Shown piece by piece: positions 33,371 to 41,721 of a stretch of 64,000 nt of DNA. The position numbers and the translations under genes are program-made. The DNA lies in assembly GCA_049642465.1 (NCBI GenBank), contig JBAROV010000219.1, forward strand, positions 62,001-126,000. Reading direction: 5' to 3'. Position 1 is the first letter of the stretch. Each line of letters begins with the position of its first letter. The notes beneath the pieces are model-generated. The model did not search any database. It saw only the letters and a list, made by a program, of their open reading frames with translations, and had not been told where the DNA came from. This DNA comes from CAWDPQ01 sp049642465. GTDB taxonomy: Bacteria; Acidobacteriota; Vicinamibacteria; Vicinamibacterales; 2-12-FULL-66-21.

Positions 33371-35163
33371 GGCCGTCACGACAAATGATCGCCGGCCTGC
33401 TTGCGATCCTGGCGCTCGGCGCGATCCTGCGCGGCCTGTTTCCGGCGGCCGATCCGCCCTGGAACCCCTCAGTCGGCGTCGTCTGGCACGATGAGGGCGC
33501 GTGGGTGCACTCCGCGCGCAACCGCGCCTTGTACGGTTCGTGGACAGTCGAGGGAGATCAGTGGAATCCGCTGTTCATCGCTCCCGTCTTCTCGGCACTG
33601 GAATACCTGTCATTCGCCCTCTTCGGCGTGGGAGTCCGGCAGGCGCGCCTGGTCTCTGAAGTCGCGGGTCTCGCGTCGGTCCTGCTGCTCGCGCTTGGAA
33701 TTCGCCGCGCTGCGGGAATCCCGGCCGGCCTCATCGCCGGCGCGCTCCTGGCGACCAACTACGTGTACGTCATGTACAACCGCGCCGCGATTATGGAAAC
33801 CACGATGGTGGCCTTCATGGTGGCTGCGTGGTACTGCTACGTTCGAGCGCAGGATGCGTCGCCGGATGCGCGAGACCGTCGCACGGCATGGATCTGGGGC
33901 GCGCTGGCGGCTGTCTGCGCGCTGCTCGCCTTCTTCAGCAAGGCTGCGGCGGCGTTCTTCGTGCTGGCTTTGGGTTTGGATGCCGTGATCGCTGTCGTCC
34001 GGCGTCAGGACGATTGGCAGACGCGAAGTGAACGAGTCGCTGGCGCGGCCGCGCTCGTGGGTCTTGTGGTTGCCGGCCTTGCGGCGCTCGCGCTCTTCGT
34101 CGTTCCCAACTGGGAGAGCTACCGCTTCTACAACTGGCAGATGTCGGTCACGAGGAAGCCCACCTATGGATTGACGGCGTTCGCCGATCGCGCCTCGTGG
34201 TTTCCCATCCTTCATGACCTTTCCACGCGCATGTGGTTTGTCATTGTCGTGTCGGTCATCGGCGGGCTCACCGCGCTCGGACGCCTTCGCCAACTGCGGT
34301 CGCCAGAGCGCCTGCTGATCTGGTGGGTTGGTCTGGGCACACTCGAGCTTGTCCTGCACGACGTTGGCAACGAACGGAGATTCGTCTTCTTCATCCCAGC
34401 GCTGATCGGAATCGCCGCGATGGTACTGGCGTGGCGGCGGGAAGGGGCGCCGGCGCAGCTGGCCAGCGTCCCCCGTCGTATCGCGCTTCTGGCATTGCCG
34501 CTCGTGCTGTTTGCGCTGTACGTCATCGGTGGCGGTCTGGCGCGCGTGTTCTTCCTCTACGAGATCAGACCCGGGGTCCGCATCGCTGCCTCCTTTGCGG
34601 TAATTGGCTCGGTCTTGATCTACGCCACGTGGCCGCGCGTCCCTCGATGGCTCGCGCGCCAGCGCTGGGGCACGCGTGCAGCCGTGGTGGCCGCCTCACT
34701 CGTCTGCGCCGGGGATCTCGTCCAATATGCTCAGTGGGCAGCCGGACGCACGTACAAAAATATCGAGGCCTCGCGGGCCCTCGCGCACGCCTTACCCCCG
34801 GATACGTTCGTCCACGGCAAGCTCGCCAATGGGCTCGCGCTCGAAAACCGAATCCGTCCTGTCTTCGTGGGTCGCGGCTTTGGCAACTATGAGGACCGCA
34901 AGACGCGCAATGATGTGCGATATATTCTGACCTACATCGACCCGCGCGTCGGGTACGAGGGCTCAGTGATCAGGGACGTGCTCGACGCCTACCCCCATCG
35001 CCGCATCATCATGACATTTGACGTTGCCGAAACAACCGGAGGCCACGACCGCGCCGCGCTCATTGACAAATTTGGCACCTCGCCGAATCTCGTCGATGAG
35101 CGGACCGACTCCCGGCACGATCGGGGTGCGCTGGACCGGAAGGACCGTGCGAACGATCGATGA
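33346..35163 (+). CDS. GT39-like integral membrane glycosyltransferase
   Basis: A 605-residue membrane protein with about 11 spans. ATG 33346 or ATG 33352 can serve as start. The first large loop contains GVVWHDEGAWVHSARNRAL, the acidic pair typical of the GT39/ArnT donor site. Residues after about 500 form a soluble C-terminal domain (HALPPDTFVHGKLANGL). The last 68 bp overlap the next gene in another frame. It probably transfers a polyprenyl-phosphate sugar in the periplasm; the opposed GT2 gene at 32558-33331 is an obvious donor supplier. Confidence 0.8.
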   Translation: MGMSTRVYRPSRQMIAGLLAILALGAILRGLFPAADPPWNPSVGVVWHDEGAWVHSARNRALYGSWTVEGDQWNPLFIAPVFSALEYLSFALFGVGVRQARLVSEVAGLASVLLLALGIRRAAGIPAGLIAGALLATNYVYVMYNRAAIMETTMVAFMVAAWYCYVRAQDASPDARDRRTAWIWGALAAVCALLAFFSKAAAAFFVLALGLDAVIAVVRRQDDWQTRSERVAGAAALVGLVVAGLAALALFVVPNWESYRFYNWQMSVTRKPTYGLTAFADRASWFPILHDLSTRMWFVIVVSVIGGLTALGRLRQLRSPERLLIWWVGLGTLELVLHDVGNERRFVFFIPALIGIAAMVLAWRREGAPAQLASVPRRIALLALPLVLFALYVIGGGLARVFFLYEIRPGVRIAASFAVIGSVLIYATWPRVPRWLARQRWGTRAAVVAASLVCAGDLVQYAQWAAGRTYKNIEASRALAHALPPDTFVHGKLANGLALENRIRPVFVGRGFGNYEDRKTRNDVRYILTYIDPRVGYEGSVIRDVLDAYPHRRIIMTFDVAETTGGHDRAALIDKFGTSPNLVDERTDSRHDRGALDRKDRANDR

Positions 35164-35995
35164 AGGCGCTATCAAGGCGCATGCGGACCTCCGATTCCGT
35201 TCCGAGTACGACTATGCGCTGTTCGAGTACTACCGAAGCGCCAAGGTCATCGCATTTCTGGAGCGCGCGGGTGTCAAAGTCGGTGGTCGAGTGCTCGATG
35301 CTGGCTGCGGCGGCGGTGGTATGCCGCTCTCGTTGGCAGAAGAAGCGAGTTGCGTGGTCGGAATCGATCCCGTGGAGCGCTTTTCGGATGCAGGGACGCG
35401 TCTTGGCCGTGAGCGCGGGATGCGGAACCTTCATTTCGTTCTCGCCGACGGCATGGCCCTCCCGTTCAAGAATGGCTCGTTCGATCTGGTGCTGTCACAC
35501 GCGGTGATCGAGCACGTCGAAGAGGCGCCTCGTTACCTGAAGGAATGTGCGCGAGTTCTGGCGCCGCGCGGCCACGTCTACCTTTCGACCGCGCCATATC
35601 TGTCGTTTGCCGGAGCGCATCTACCGCGGCTGCGCGTGCCCATTCCCTTGCACCTGATTGCCGGTCGCCGCGCGGCATTTGCCACATTTCGATTTCTCGC
35701 GCAGCACGCGCCGTGGACGCTGAAAGAACCGGCGCACGAAAACTCTTTCATTCGAGCGGCGCAGCGCGGCGAGGTCAAGCACGATGATTTGCTCGAGAAG
35801 GTTCGCGTCGCGAGTCTGCGCCGGCAGATAGCCGCGGCGGGGCTTCAGGTCGTTCGCGAGGAACTCCACGTCACGTCCACCGTTCGACGGATGCCGGGGG
35901 CAGTTGCCCGGTGGCTGCGCGACAGCTCCCTCACCCAGGACGCGCTCATCAGCAATATGGAATACGTGTTGGCAGGGGGCGCGCACGGTGGCTGA
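35096..35995 (+). CDS. Class I SAM-dependent methyltransferase
   Basis: A Methyltransf_11-type enzyme of 299 residues if it starts at ATG 35096. A later GTG at 35147 with GGAAGGA just upstream is a good alternative and would shorten the overlap with the previous gene. Motif I is VLDAGCGGGGMPLSLAEEA, followed by GIDPVERF, then ADGMALPFKNGSFDLVLSHAVIEHV and LKECARVLAPRGHVYLSTAPY. Such enzymes methylate small molecules or glycans. The 3-prime end overlaps the GNAT gene by 8 bp. Confidence 0.85.
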   Translation: MSGPTPGTIGVRWTGRTVRTIDEGAIKAHADLRFRSEYDYALFEYYRSAKVIAFLERAGVKVGGRVLDAGCGGGGMPLSLAEEASCVVGIDPVERFSDAGTRLGRERGMRNLHFVLADGMALPFKNGSFDLVLSHAVIEHVEEAPRYLKECARVLAPRGHVYLSTAPYLSFAGAHLPRLRVPIPLHLIAGRRAAFATFRFLAQHAPWTLKEPAHENSFIRAAQRGEVKHDDLLEKVRVASLRRQIAAAGLQVVREELHVTSTVRRMPGAVARWLRDSSLTQDALISNMEYVLAGGAHGG

Positions 35996-37031
35996 TGTCG
36001 ACCGCTACAGGCCGGACGACAGACGCGCGGTGGACGCGCTCTACCGACGCGTCTTTGGACACGACGCGGCCGAAGCGAGCAGGCTCAGGTGGGACTGGCA
36101 GTACCGCCGCAATCCGAACAATCCCAATCAGGAACCTGAAATCTGGGTGGCGCGTGAGGGGCCGGCAATTGTCGGACAGTACGCGACGATGCCGGTGCAG
36201 TTGCGGGTGGCCGGCCAGGAGGTTCGCGGTTCGTGGGGGATGGACGTCATGGTGGCGCCGGAGCGACAACGGCAGGGTTTGGGAGAGGTGCTCTTCCGCA
36301 CCTGGGAGCGCAACGTCGGAGCCGCATTGGGTCTCGGCCTCTCCGACTCGTCACACCGTCTGTTCCAGAAACTCCGCTGGCCGGAAGTCGGTCCGCTCCC
36401 CTGCCTCGTCAAACCGATGACGCGCCGTGCGCTGAGAAGACCCAACTGGCCACAGGTGGTCAACCGGCTGGTGTCAGCGGTGACCCTGCCCCTCGTGCTG
36501 ATCGTTGCGCGCTCGCGTCCGCTGGGAGCTGAGGTGCGGCTGATTCAGCGGTTCGACGAGAGCTTCACCAGTCTGTGGGAGTCCGTTGCGCCAAAGTTCG
36601 ATTTTGCCGTGCGACGTGACGCCGCCTACCTGAACTGGAAGTACGTGCTCGCACCGCACGTCCGTTACTCAATCGCGGCGCTTCGGCGCGATGATCGGCA
36701 TGTGGGTTACGCGGTGTACCGCCACCTGCACGAACCTCGCGGCCGTGTGACCCTGCTCGTGGATTTCTTGACCGACCCCGATGACGAGCCGGGATTTGCC
36801 ACGCTGCTTCGCTGGGTTGATCGCGAAGCGAGACAGGCAGATTCCGACAAGATTCGGACCTTCGCCATGCACGCGGGCTTCAGGAAGACGCTGCGCCGGG
36901 CCGGGTATTTCCAGGTGAAATCCACGGTGGAGTTCGTAGCCAAGGTAAACGCGATCGACGTCGCGCCGTCGTTCTACGAAAACACCGAGAAGTGGCACGT
37001 GACGCTCGGCGATTCGGACCAGGATCGATGA
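35988..37031 (+). CDS. GNAT-family N-acetyltransferase-like protein
   Basis: A 347-residue protein beginning at GTG 35988, where acetyltransferase homology starts (RYRPDDRRAVDALYRRVFG). The acetyl-CoA loop is in VMVAPERQRQGLGEVLFRTW at about 88-107, the motif A of GNAT enzymes. The second half (residues 150-345) may be a degenerate second GNAT-like domain, as in FemX-like proteins; RRDAAYLNWKYVLAPH and the VDFLTDPDD segment fit this. In a glycan locus it may acetylate an amino sugar made with the DegT aminotransferase. Its stop overlaps the deacetylase start. Confidence 0.75.
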   Translation: MADVDRYRPDDRRAVDALYRRVFGHDAAEASRLRWDWQYRRNPNNPNQEPEIWVAREGPAIVGQYATMPVQLRVAGQEVRGSWGMDVMVAPERQRQGLGEVLFRTWERNVGAALGLGLSDSSHRLFQKLRWPEVGPLPCLVKPMTRRALRRPNWPQVVNRLVSAVTLPLVLIVARSRPLGAEVRLIQRFDESFTSLWESVAPKFDFAVRRDAAYLNWKYVLAPHVRYSIAALRRDDRHVGYAVYRHLHEPRGRVTLLVDFLTDPDDEPGFATLLRWVDREARQADSDKIRTFAMHAGFRKTLRRAGYFQVKSTVEFVAKVNAIDVAPSFYENTEKWHVTLGDSDQDR

Positions 37032-37987
37032 ACCTGCTGGTGGGCATCGACACCGAAGGCGATAACCAGTGGGATGCAACCGCACGGGCGAACCAGACCT
37101 TCGAGAACATCTACGCCCTGCCCAGGTTGCACACGTTGTTCGCGCGCCAGGGCGTCCGACCCACCTACGTGATCACCTATCCCGTTGCACGAGATGCACG
37201 ATCCGCGGAAATCCTCGGTGGCCTGCTCGAAGGTTCGGACTGCGAAATCGGTGCGCACCACCACGCCTGGGAAACGCCGCCGTTTTCACCGGATGACGTC
37301 AAGCGCCATCCCTACGCGTCGATGCTGCCGCGAGCGCAATTCGAGGCGCAGCTGGAATCGTTGACCATTGCCATTACGCGGGCCGTTGGCCGGCGTCCCT
37401 TGTCGTACCGCTCGGGGCGGTTCGGTTTTGCCGCGGATCACGTGGCTGCCCTCGAGCGCGCTGGATACCTCGTGGAATCGAGTGTCGCCCCCCTGTTCTT
37501 CGAAACGCACAAAGGAGGGCCGGAATTCGTCGCGGCTCCGCTGCGGCCGTACTTTCTCGCGTACGACAGTGCGGTGACGCCGGGCAGCAGCAACGTGCTC
37601 GAAGTACCCGTATCGGCGGCTTTGAATCGCCGCCTGCCGAAATGGCTGCAACATGCGTATGCGCGGGCACCGCGTCCGTACACGACGAAACGTGGATTAC
37701 GGGCGCTCGGACTGGTTCGGATGCGCTGGCTGCGCCCGTCGTACTCGTCGCTTGCCGATATGTGTGCGCTGGCCCGCGACGTGGCTCGCCAGCAGGTCCC
37801 GGTACTCAACCTCCTTTTTCATTCGAGCGAGGCCATCGTTGGAGGCAGTCCGTACAACCGGACTCAAGCGGATCTCGACGCATTTCGTGAACGTCTCGAG
37901 CAGTTTCTGTCGTACGCCATCAAGGACCTTGGCGCACGGCCGCTCACGTTCTCCGAGTTTCGCGCGGAGTACTGCGCAGCGGGATGA
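37028..37987 (+). CDS. Polysaccharide deacetylase-like protein (NodB fold)
   Basis: A 319-residue protein starting at ATG 37028, which overlaps the previous TGA. VGIDTEGD near the N-terminus matches the first metal/catalytic motif of CE4 enzymes, and EIGAHHHAWETPPF near 74-87 matches the HxxxH metal-binding motif. RSGRFGFAADHVAALERAGYLVESSV fits the third motif and the barrel strand after it. There is no signal peptide, so it probably works in the cytoplasm or on the inner membrane face. Substrate not known; N-deacetylation of a lipid-linked amino sugar is likely. Confidence 0.8.
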   Translation: MNLLVGIDTEGDNQWDATARANQTFENIYALPRLHTLFARQGVRPTYVITYPVARDARSAEILGGLLEGSDCEIGAHHHAWETPPFSPDDVKRHPYASMLPRAQFEAQLESLTIAITRAVGRRPLSYRSGRFGFAADHVAALERAGYLVESSVAPLFFETHKGGPEFVAAPLRPYFLAYDSAVTPGSSNVLEVPVSAALNRRLPKWLQHAYARAPRPYTTKRGLRALGLVRMRWLRPSYSSLADMCALARDVARQQVPVLNLLFHSSEAIVGGSPYNRTQADLDAFRERLEQFLSYAIKDLGARPLTFSEFRAEYCAAG

Positions 37988-37996
37988 TGCGACTTG

Positions 37997-39145
37997 ATGC
38001 ACATCCTTCACGTCACGCCGCATCTTCCTCCCGATCAGGCCGCCAACGCGCTGCTCCCGTGCCAGCTGGGGGAATGGGCACGACACACCGGCGACACGGT
38101 TGAGTACGTGGCACACCCGCCCCGTGCGTCCGGGCGAACCTCGCTCTCCGGCCCTGCCGTTTGGGTCCCTCGCCGGCGTGATGGAACGCTCAGCCGCGCG
38201 TTCAAACTCGGCGGGGTGATGCTCGCTCATCGCGCGCGAAAGGTGCTCCTGCCCGCCATCGAGCGCGCGGACGTCGTCCACGTGCACAGTAATGGACTGC
38301 TCCCGGAAATGGCGGCGCTACTGGCGACCCGTGCGGCAAAACCGGTCGTGCTGACGCTCTACGGCACCGAAATCTGGCACTATCGACCCCGACGGTTCGG
38401 TCCCGATCTCTTCACACGCGCCTATCACGGGGCGGCGGCGGTGACGTTTTACAGCGAACGGCTTCGGGCCTATGCGCAGGACCTTGGTCTCGTTCGCCGC
38501 GGGATGGAAGTAGTCTACCCGCCGGTCTCGCGCTCCTTTTCATGGCACAGCGAGGCGCAACAGGCCGAGGCTCGAGTCGAGTTGGGGTTTACCAATCGTC
38601 ACGTCCTGGTGAACGTAAAGCGGCTGCACCCATTGGCGGGACAGCGCACTCTCATCGAGGCGATGAATGAAGTCGTCCGCGTGCATCCCGACACTCGGCT
38701 CGTCATCTGCGGCACGGGACCACTGCTGGGCGAGCTTCAGACTGCCGCACGATCGGCCGGTGTGGAACGCCACGTGACTTTCGCGGGGCTCGTGGATAAC
38801 GCGTTGGTCGCTCGATACGTCGCCGCCGCCGATCTCTTCGTGCTGCCGTCCCTGCTCGAAGCATTGCCAACCGTCGCGGTCGAGGCCCTCGCCTCGGGCA
38901 CACCAGTCCTGTCGACCGATAATCCCGGCGGGCTCGAACTGAACGACGTGTTTGGACCCGACGTCGCCATCGTCCCGCGAGAACAACCCATGGCCCTTGC
39001 TGCGGCGATTGTTCATTTCCTCCGCCACAAGCACAGGACTCTTCCCGGAACTCGCCAAACCATCGAACGGACCTTCAGGCCGGAAGCCGCGGCGGGGCAG
39101 TTCCGCGATATCTATCTTCGCGTTCGAAGCGGAGTCGCCGCATGA
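37997..39145 (+). CDS. GT4-type glycosyltransferase
   Basis: A 382-residue GT-B enzyme from ATG 37997; the preceding in-frame TTG adds one residue. N-terminal part: HILHVTPHLPPDQAANALLP and VVHVHSNGLLPEMAALLA. C-terminal part: LVNVKRLHPLAGQRTLIEAM, VICGTGPLLGELQ and the GT4 donor motif SLLEALPTVAVEALASGTPVLSTDNPGG near 286-313. It should transfer a sugar from a nucleotide donor to a lipid-linked acceptor in the cytoplasm. Its stop overlaps the ATG of the GT-C-like gene that follows. Confidence 0.88.
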   Translation: MHILHVTPHLPPDQAANALLPCQLGEWARHTGDTVEYVAHPPRASGRTSLSGPAVWVPRRRDGTLSRAFKLGGVMLAHRARKVLLPAIERADVVHVHSNGLLPEMAALLATRAAKPVVLTLYGTEIWHYRPRRFGPDLFTRAYHGAAAVTFYSERLRAYAQDLGLVRRGMEVVYPPVSRSFSWHSEAQQAEARVELGFTNRHVLVNVKRLHPLAGQRTLIEAMNEVVRVHPDTRLVICGTGPLLGELQTAARSAGVERHVTFAGLVDNALVARYVAAADLFVLPSLLEALPTVAVEALASGTPVLSTDNPGGLELNDVFGPDVAIVPREQPMALAAAIVHFLRHKHRTLPGTRQTIERTFRPEAAAGQFRDIYLRVRSGVAA

Positions 39146-41016
39146 TCCGAGCCGCAGCGGCGGCGGTCATCGGCGCCCTCGCAAGCGCAGTGTGGCTCGC
39201 GCTGTTCTACGTGACCAGCGACGGACTGCGCATGGAATTCGCGGTGGACCCGCCGCGGCCAATCAGCGGTTTTTACGCGGCCGAGCGAGACAATGCGAGT
39301 GGCCTGACCTTCGCTTGGACTGGCGCCGAGGCCGCCATTCGACTGCCAGGGCTCGACCGTCGTCACCCGTGGATGCTGACGATGCGTGCTCGGACTGCCC
39401 GACCGCAACTGCGTGAAAATCCTACGCTCGCGTTGTTCGTTGACGGAGTGCAACTCCACACCGCGGAGGTGCTTCCCGATTTCAGTACGATCACGATGCT
39501 CGTCCCGGCGCGTCCGGAACGTCGCGGTCTAACGCTGGTCATGCGGAGTTCCTCGACGTTCGTCCCCGGCGCCGGTGACCCGCGTGAGTTGGGCGTCATG
39601 GTGGATGTCGTCGAACTTTCTCCGGATGGGTTCGTGCTGCCGCCAGCCGACATCTTCTTTACCGCGATGGTCTCGGGGGGTGCGCTGGCGGCTTCGCTTG
39701 CCCTGCTCGGAATTACCGCGGGATCGGCGATCGGGGGGGCGGTTCTGTTGACTGCGGGCCAGGGCGCGATGCTTGCACATGGATTTGGCGCCTATTCGGA
39801 CTATCCAGAAATCGTCAGCCGGTTGGCGTGGGCGACCGCTGGCGTCGTGGTCGCAGCCGCGTTGCTGGGACGCTGGCGCGAACATCCATTTCGCAACACG
39901 GCACGGTTTGCGATCGCGTTCTCGGCGGGCGCCTGCTTCCTCAAACTGCTGGTCTTGCTCCACCCCGACAAGCCCATCGGCGACGCACTCTTTCAGGCAC
40001 ATCGTTTCATGACGGTGCTGCGGGGGAACTTCTACTTCACATCGACGGCTCCAGGGGGATATGACTTTCCGTACGCACCTGGGCTGTACGTGGCGTCCAT
40101 CCCCTTCGCGTCATTGGTTCAGCGCGAGTTTGGCGACATGGCGCTCCTGCGAATCGTCACAACAGTTGCCGATGCAGCAGCCGGCCTGCTGCTGTACTGG
40201 ATGGTCGCACGGATGTGGACGGACCGCCTGGCTGCGGCGCTCGCAGTCGCGATGTACCACTTGATCCCGCTCAGATTCGGCGTCATCAGCGGCGGAAACC
40301 TTACGAACGCCTTCGCCGAATCAGTCGCCGTCGGTGCGCTCGCGCTCATCGCCGGGTGGACGCTTCGAAACTCGACGACCGTCTTCACGACCGCGCTCGC
40401 GATCGTGCTGACCGTCGCGTTTCTTTCTCACACCAGCACGTTTGCCATTCTCACTGTATGTGTGGTGGCAACCGTTGCGATGTTTTGGTGGAAGGGTGGA
40501 CCGGCGCTGCGGTGGCCTTCGGTTACGATCGCGATCGCGTTAATCGTCGCGGTGATCCTGTCAATCGCCATCTACTACGCACACTTCATCGAGACGTATC
40601 GCACTGAATTTGCGCGGCTTGGAACTGAAGCACAAACGGCTGCGCCGGATGCTGGCGGACGCAGCGTGTTGGAGCGCGCGTTGGCGGCGCCGCGATACGC
40701 GTACCTCTATTTCACGGTGCCGGCCATGGTGCTTGCGGCCGCGGGGGCCCTCGATCGCTGGCGCTTTGGATCCCGCGACCGGTTGTCTCTCGCGATCGGC
40801 GGATGGGGTCTGGCGTGCACGCTGTTTCTGCTGCTCGGTGTTCTCACTCCTGTGGACATGCGCTACTACCTTGCCGCAACACCAGTGATCGCGCTTCTTG
40901 CTGCGGCCGGCGCATCCTGGGGCTGGCAAAAAGGGAAGACCTGGCGCATCGTCACCGTATTGCTGCTCTCGTGGGCTGTCTGGATCGCGGTACAGACCTG
41001 GCGTGCCGCGGCCTGA
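39142..41016 (+). CDS. GT-C-like membrane protein with N-terminal extracytoplasmic beta-rich domain
   Basis: A 624-residue protein. One membrane span (about 5-25) is followed by a soluble, beta-rich loop domain of about 140 residues, then about 12 further spans from residue 175 on. The loop domain includes ASGLTFAWTGAEAAIRLPG, LALFVDGVQLHTAEV and RELGVMVDVVEL, and resembles the C-terminal domain of the GT-C-like protein at 15987-18482. In the second half, HRFMTVLRGNFYFTST and PYAPGLYVASI lie in the first large loop of a GT39-like core. Function is probably periplasmic sugar transfer. It closes the glycan locus. Confidence 0.68.
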   Translation: MIRAAAAAVIGALASAVWLALFYVTSDGLRMEFAVDPPRPISGFYAAERDNASGLTFAWTGAEAAIRLPGLDRRHPWMLTMRARTARPQLRENPTLALFVDGVQLHTAEVLPDFSTITMLVPARPERRGLTLVMRSSSTFVPGAGDPRELGVMVDVVELSPDGFVLPPADIFFTAMVSGGALAASLALLGITAGSAIGGAVLLTAGQGAMLAHGFGAYSDYPEIVSRLAWATAGVVVAAALLGRWREHPFRNTARFAIAFSAGACFLKLLVLLHPDKPIGDALFQAHRFMTVLRGNFYFTSTAPGGYDFPYAPGLYVASIPFASLVQREFGDMALLRIVTTVADAAAGLLLYWMVARMWTDRLAAALAVAMYHLIPLRFGVISGGNLTNAFAESVAVGALALIAGWTLRNSTTVFTTALAIVLTVAFLSHTSTFAILTVCVVATVAMFWWKGGPALRWPSVTIAIALIVAVILSIAIYYAHFIETYRTEFARLGTEAQTAAPDAGGRSVLERALAAPRYAYLYFTVPAMVLAAAGALDRWRFGSRDRLSLAIGGWGLACTLFLLLGVLTPVDMRYYLAATPVIALLAAAGASWGWQKGKTWRIVTVLLLSWAVWIAVQTWRAAA

Positions 41017-41057
41017 CAATCCTGCGGCGCCAAAAGCATGAAAAGAGGACTTTCGTT

Positions 41058-41507
41058 ATGAATCTTATCGATCGCATCAGCACCGACATCGCCGCAGCGA
41101 TGCGGGCGAAGAATCAGGCGACACTCGCGCCGCTGCGTATGGCAAAGGCCGCGCTCATGAACCGCGAAGTGGAGAAAGGGCGACCGCTGGACGAGGCCGA
41201 GTCTCAGCAAGTGATCGCGTCTCTCATCAAACAGCGGCGCGACTCGATCGAGCAATTCACGAAAGGCGGCCGCTCCGACCTGGCGTCTCGGGAGGAAGCG
41301 GAAATCGTCGCGCTCGAATCGTATCTGCCGCCACCGATTTCGGCAGCCGAGCTCGAACGCGAAGTCCAGGCTGCCGTTGCGGAAACCGGGGGCACGACGC
41401 CCAAGGACATGGGCAGAGTGATGAAGGCGGTGATGAACCGACTCGCCGGCCGCACAGCGGATGGCCGCGTGGTGAGCGAACTGGTACGCAAGCGACTCGG
41501 TGGATAA
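41058..41507 (+). CDS. yqeY: YqeY/GatB-like protein
   Basis: A 149-residue protein starting at ATG 41058 with AGAGGA about 9 nt upstream; the frame is open upstream but over the previous gene. It has the whole YqeY pattern: LIDRISTDIAAAMRAKN, LRMAKAALMNREVEKG, VIASLIKQRRDSIEQF, EEAEIVALESYLPPPIS and PKDMGRVMKAVMNRLAGRADG-like ending. YqeY resembles the tail domain of GatB and Glu-tRNA amidotransferases, suggesting tRNA binding, but its role is not settled. It is normally found next to dnaG/rpsU or murJ-type genes; murJ follows here. Confidence 0.92.
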   Translation: MNLIDRISTDIAAAMRAKNQATLAPLRMAKAALMNREVEKGRPLDEAESQQVIASLIKQRRDSIEQFTKGGRSDLASREEAEIVALESYLPPPISAAELEREVQAAVAETGGTTPKDMGRVMKAVMNRLAGRTADGRVVSELVRKRLGG

Positions 41508-41514
41508 AAACCGC

Positions 41515-41542
41515 AAACCTTTTTCGTCGCGTTCCGTCTAAT
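41515..41542 (+). promoter_or_regulatory. ECF-sigma-type promoter (AAACCTTTTT ... GTCTAAT)
   Basis: An AAACCTTTTT element (41515-41524) and GTCTAAT (41536-41542) are 11 bp apart, with 14 bp from the end of AAACCTT to the -10 core. This resembles the AACC/GTCTA pattern of many ECF sigma promoters more than sigma70. It is directly upstream of the candidate small RNA and begins 7 bp after the yqeY stop. Confidence 0.5.
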
Positions 41543-41548
41543 GTTTTT

Positions 41549-41615
41549 GAAAGGCACGCACAAGCCTCTCATCCATCCTCCATTGGCTCCTGTCGCGAGA
41601 CAGGAGCCTTTTTTT
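41549..41615 (+). ncRNA. Candidate small RNA with anti-Shine-Dalgarno stretch
   Basis: About 67 nt from the expected ECF start point to a strong intrinsic terminator, with no reading frame of note. A single-stranded-looking CATCCATCCTCCATT stretch (CCTCC at 41577-41581) precedes the hairpin. CCUCC loops are common in bacterial regulatory RNAs that pair with ribosome binding sites. The promoter type and terminator strength suggest a stress-induced sRNA. The alternative is a leader/attenuator of murJ, which begins 106 nt after the terminator. Confidence 0.45.
41585..41615 (+). terminator. Strong Rho-independent terminator
   Basis: A perfect 10-bp stem GGCTCCTGTC / GACAGGAGCC (41585-41594 and 41599-41608) closes a GCGA tetraloop (GNRA class) and is followed by seven T residues (41609-41615). 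It ends the yqeY transcript and/or the candidate small RNA. Confidence 0.95.
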
Positions 41616-41721
41616 CTGCCCGCATGTGGCACGTTCGAAACATGAGGTGTTCAGAACGACCGAAATCGAACGCTGTGGTACGCTGCCAGCTCATGCTCGT
41701 CCCGCCGTTCGCCCCACAAAG

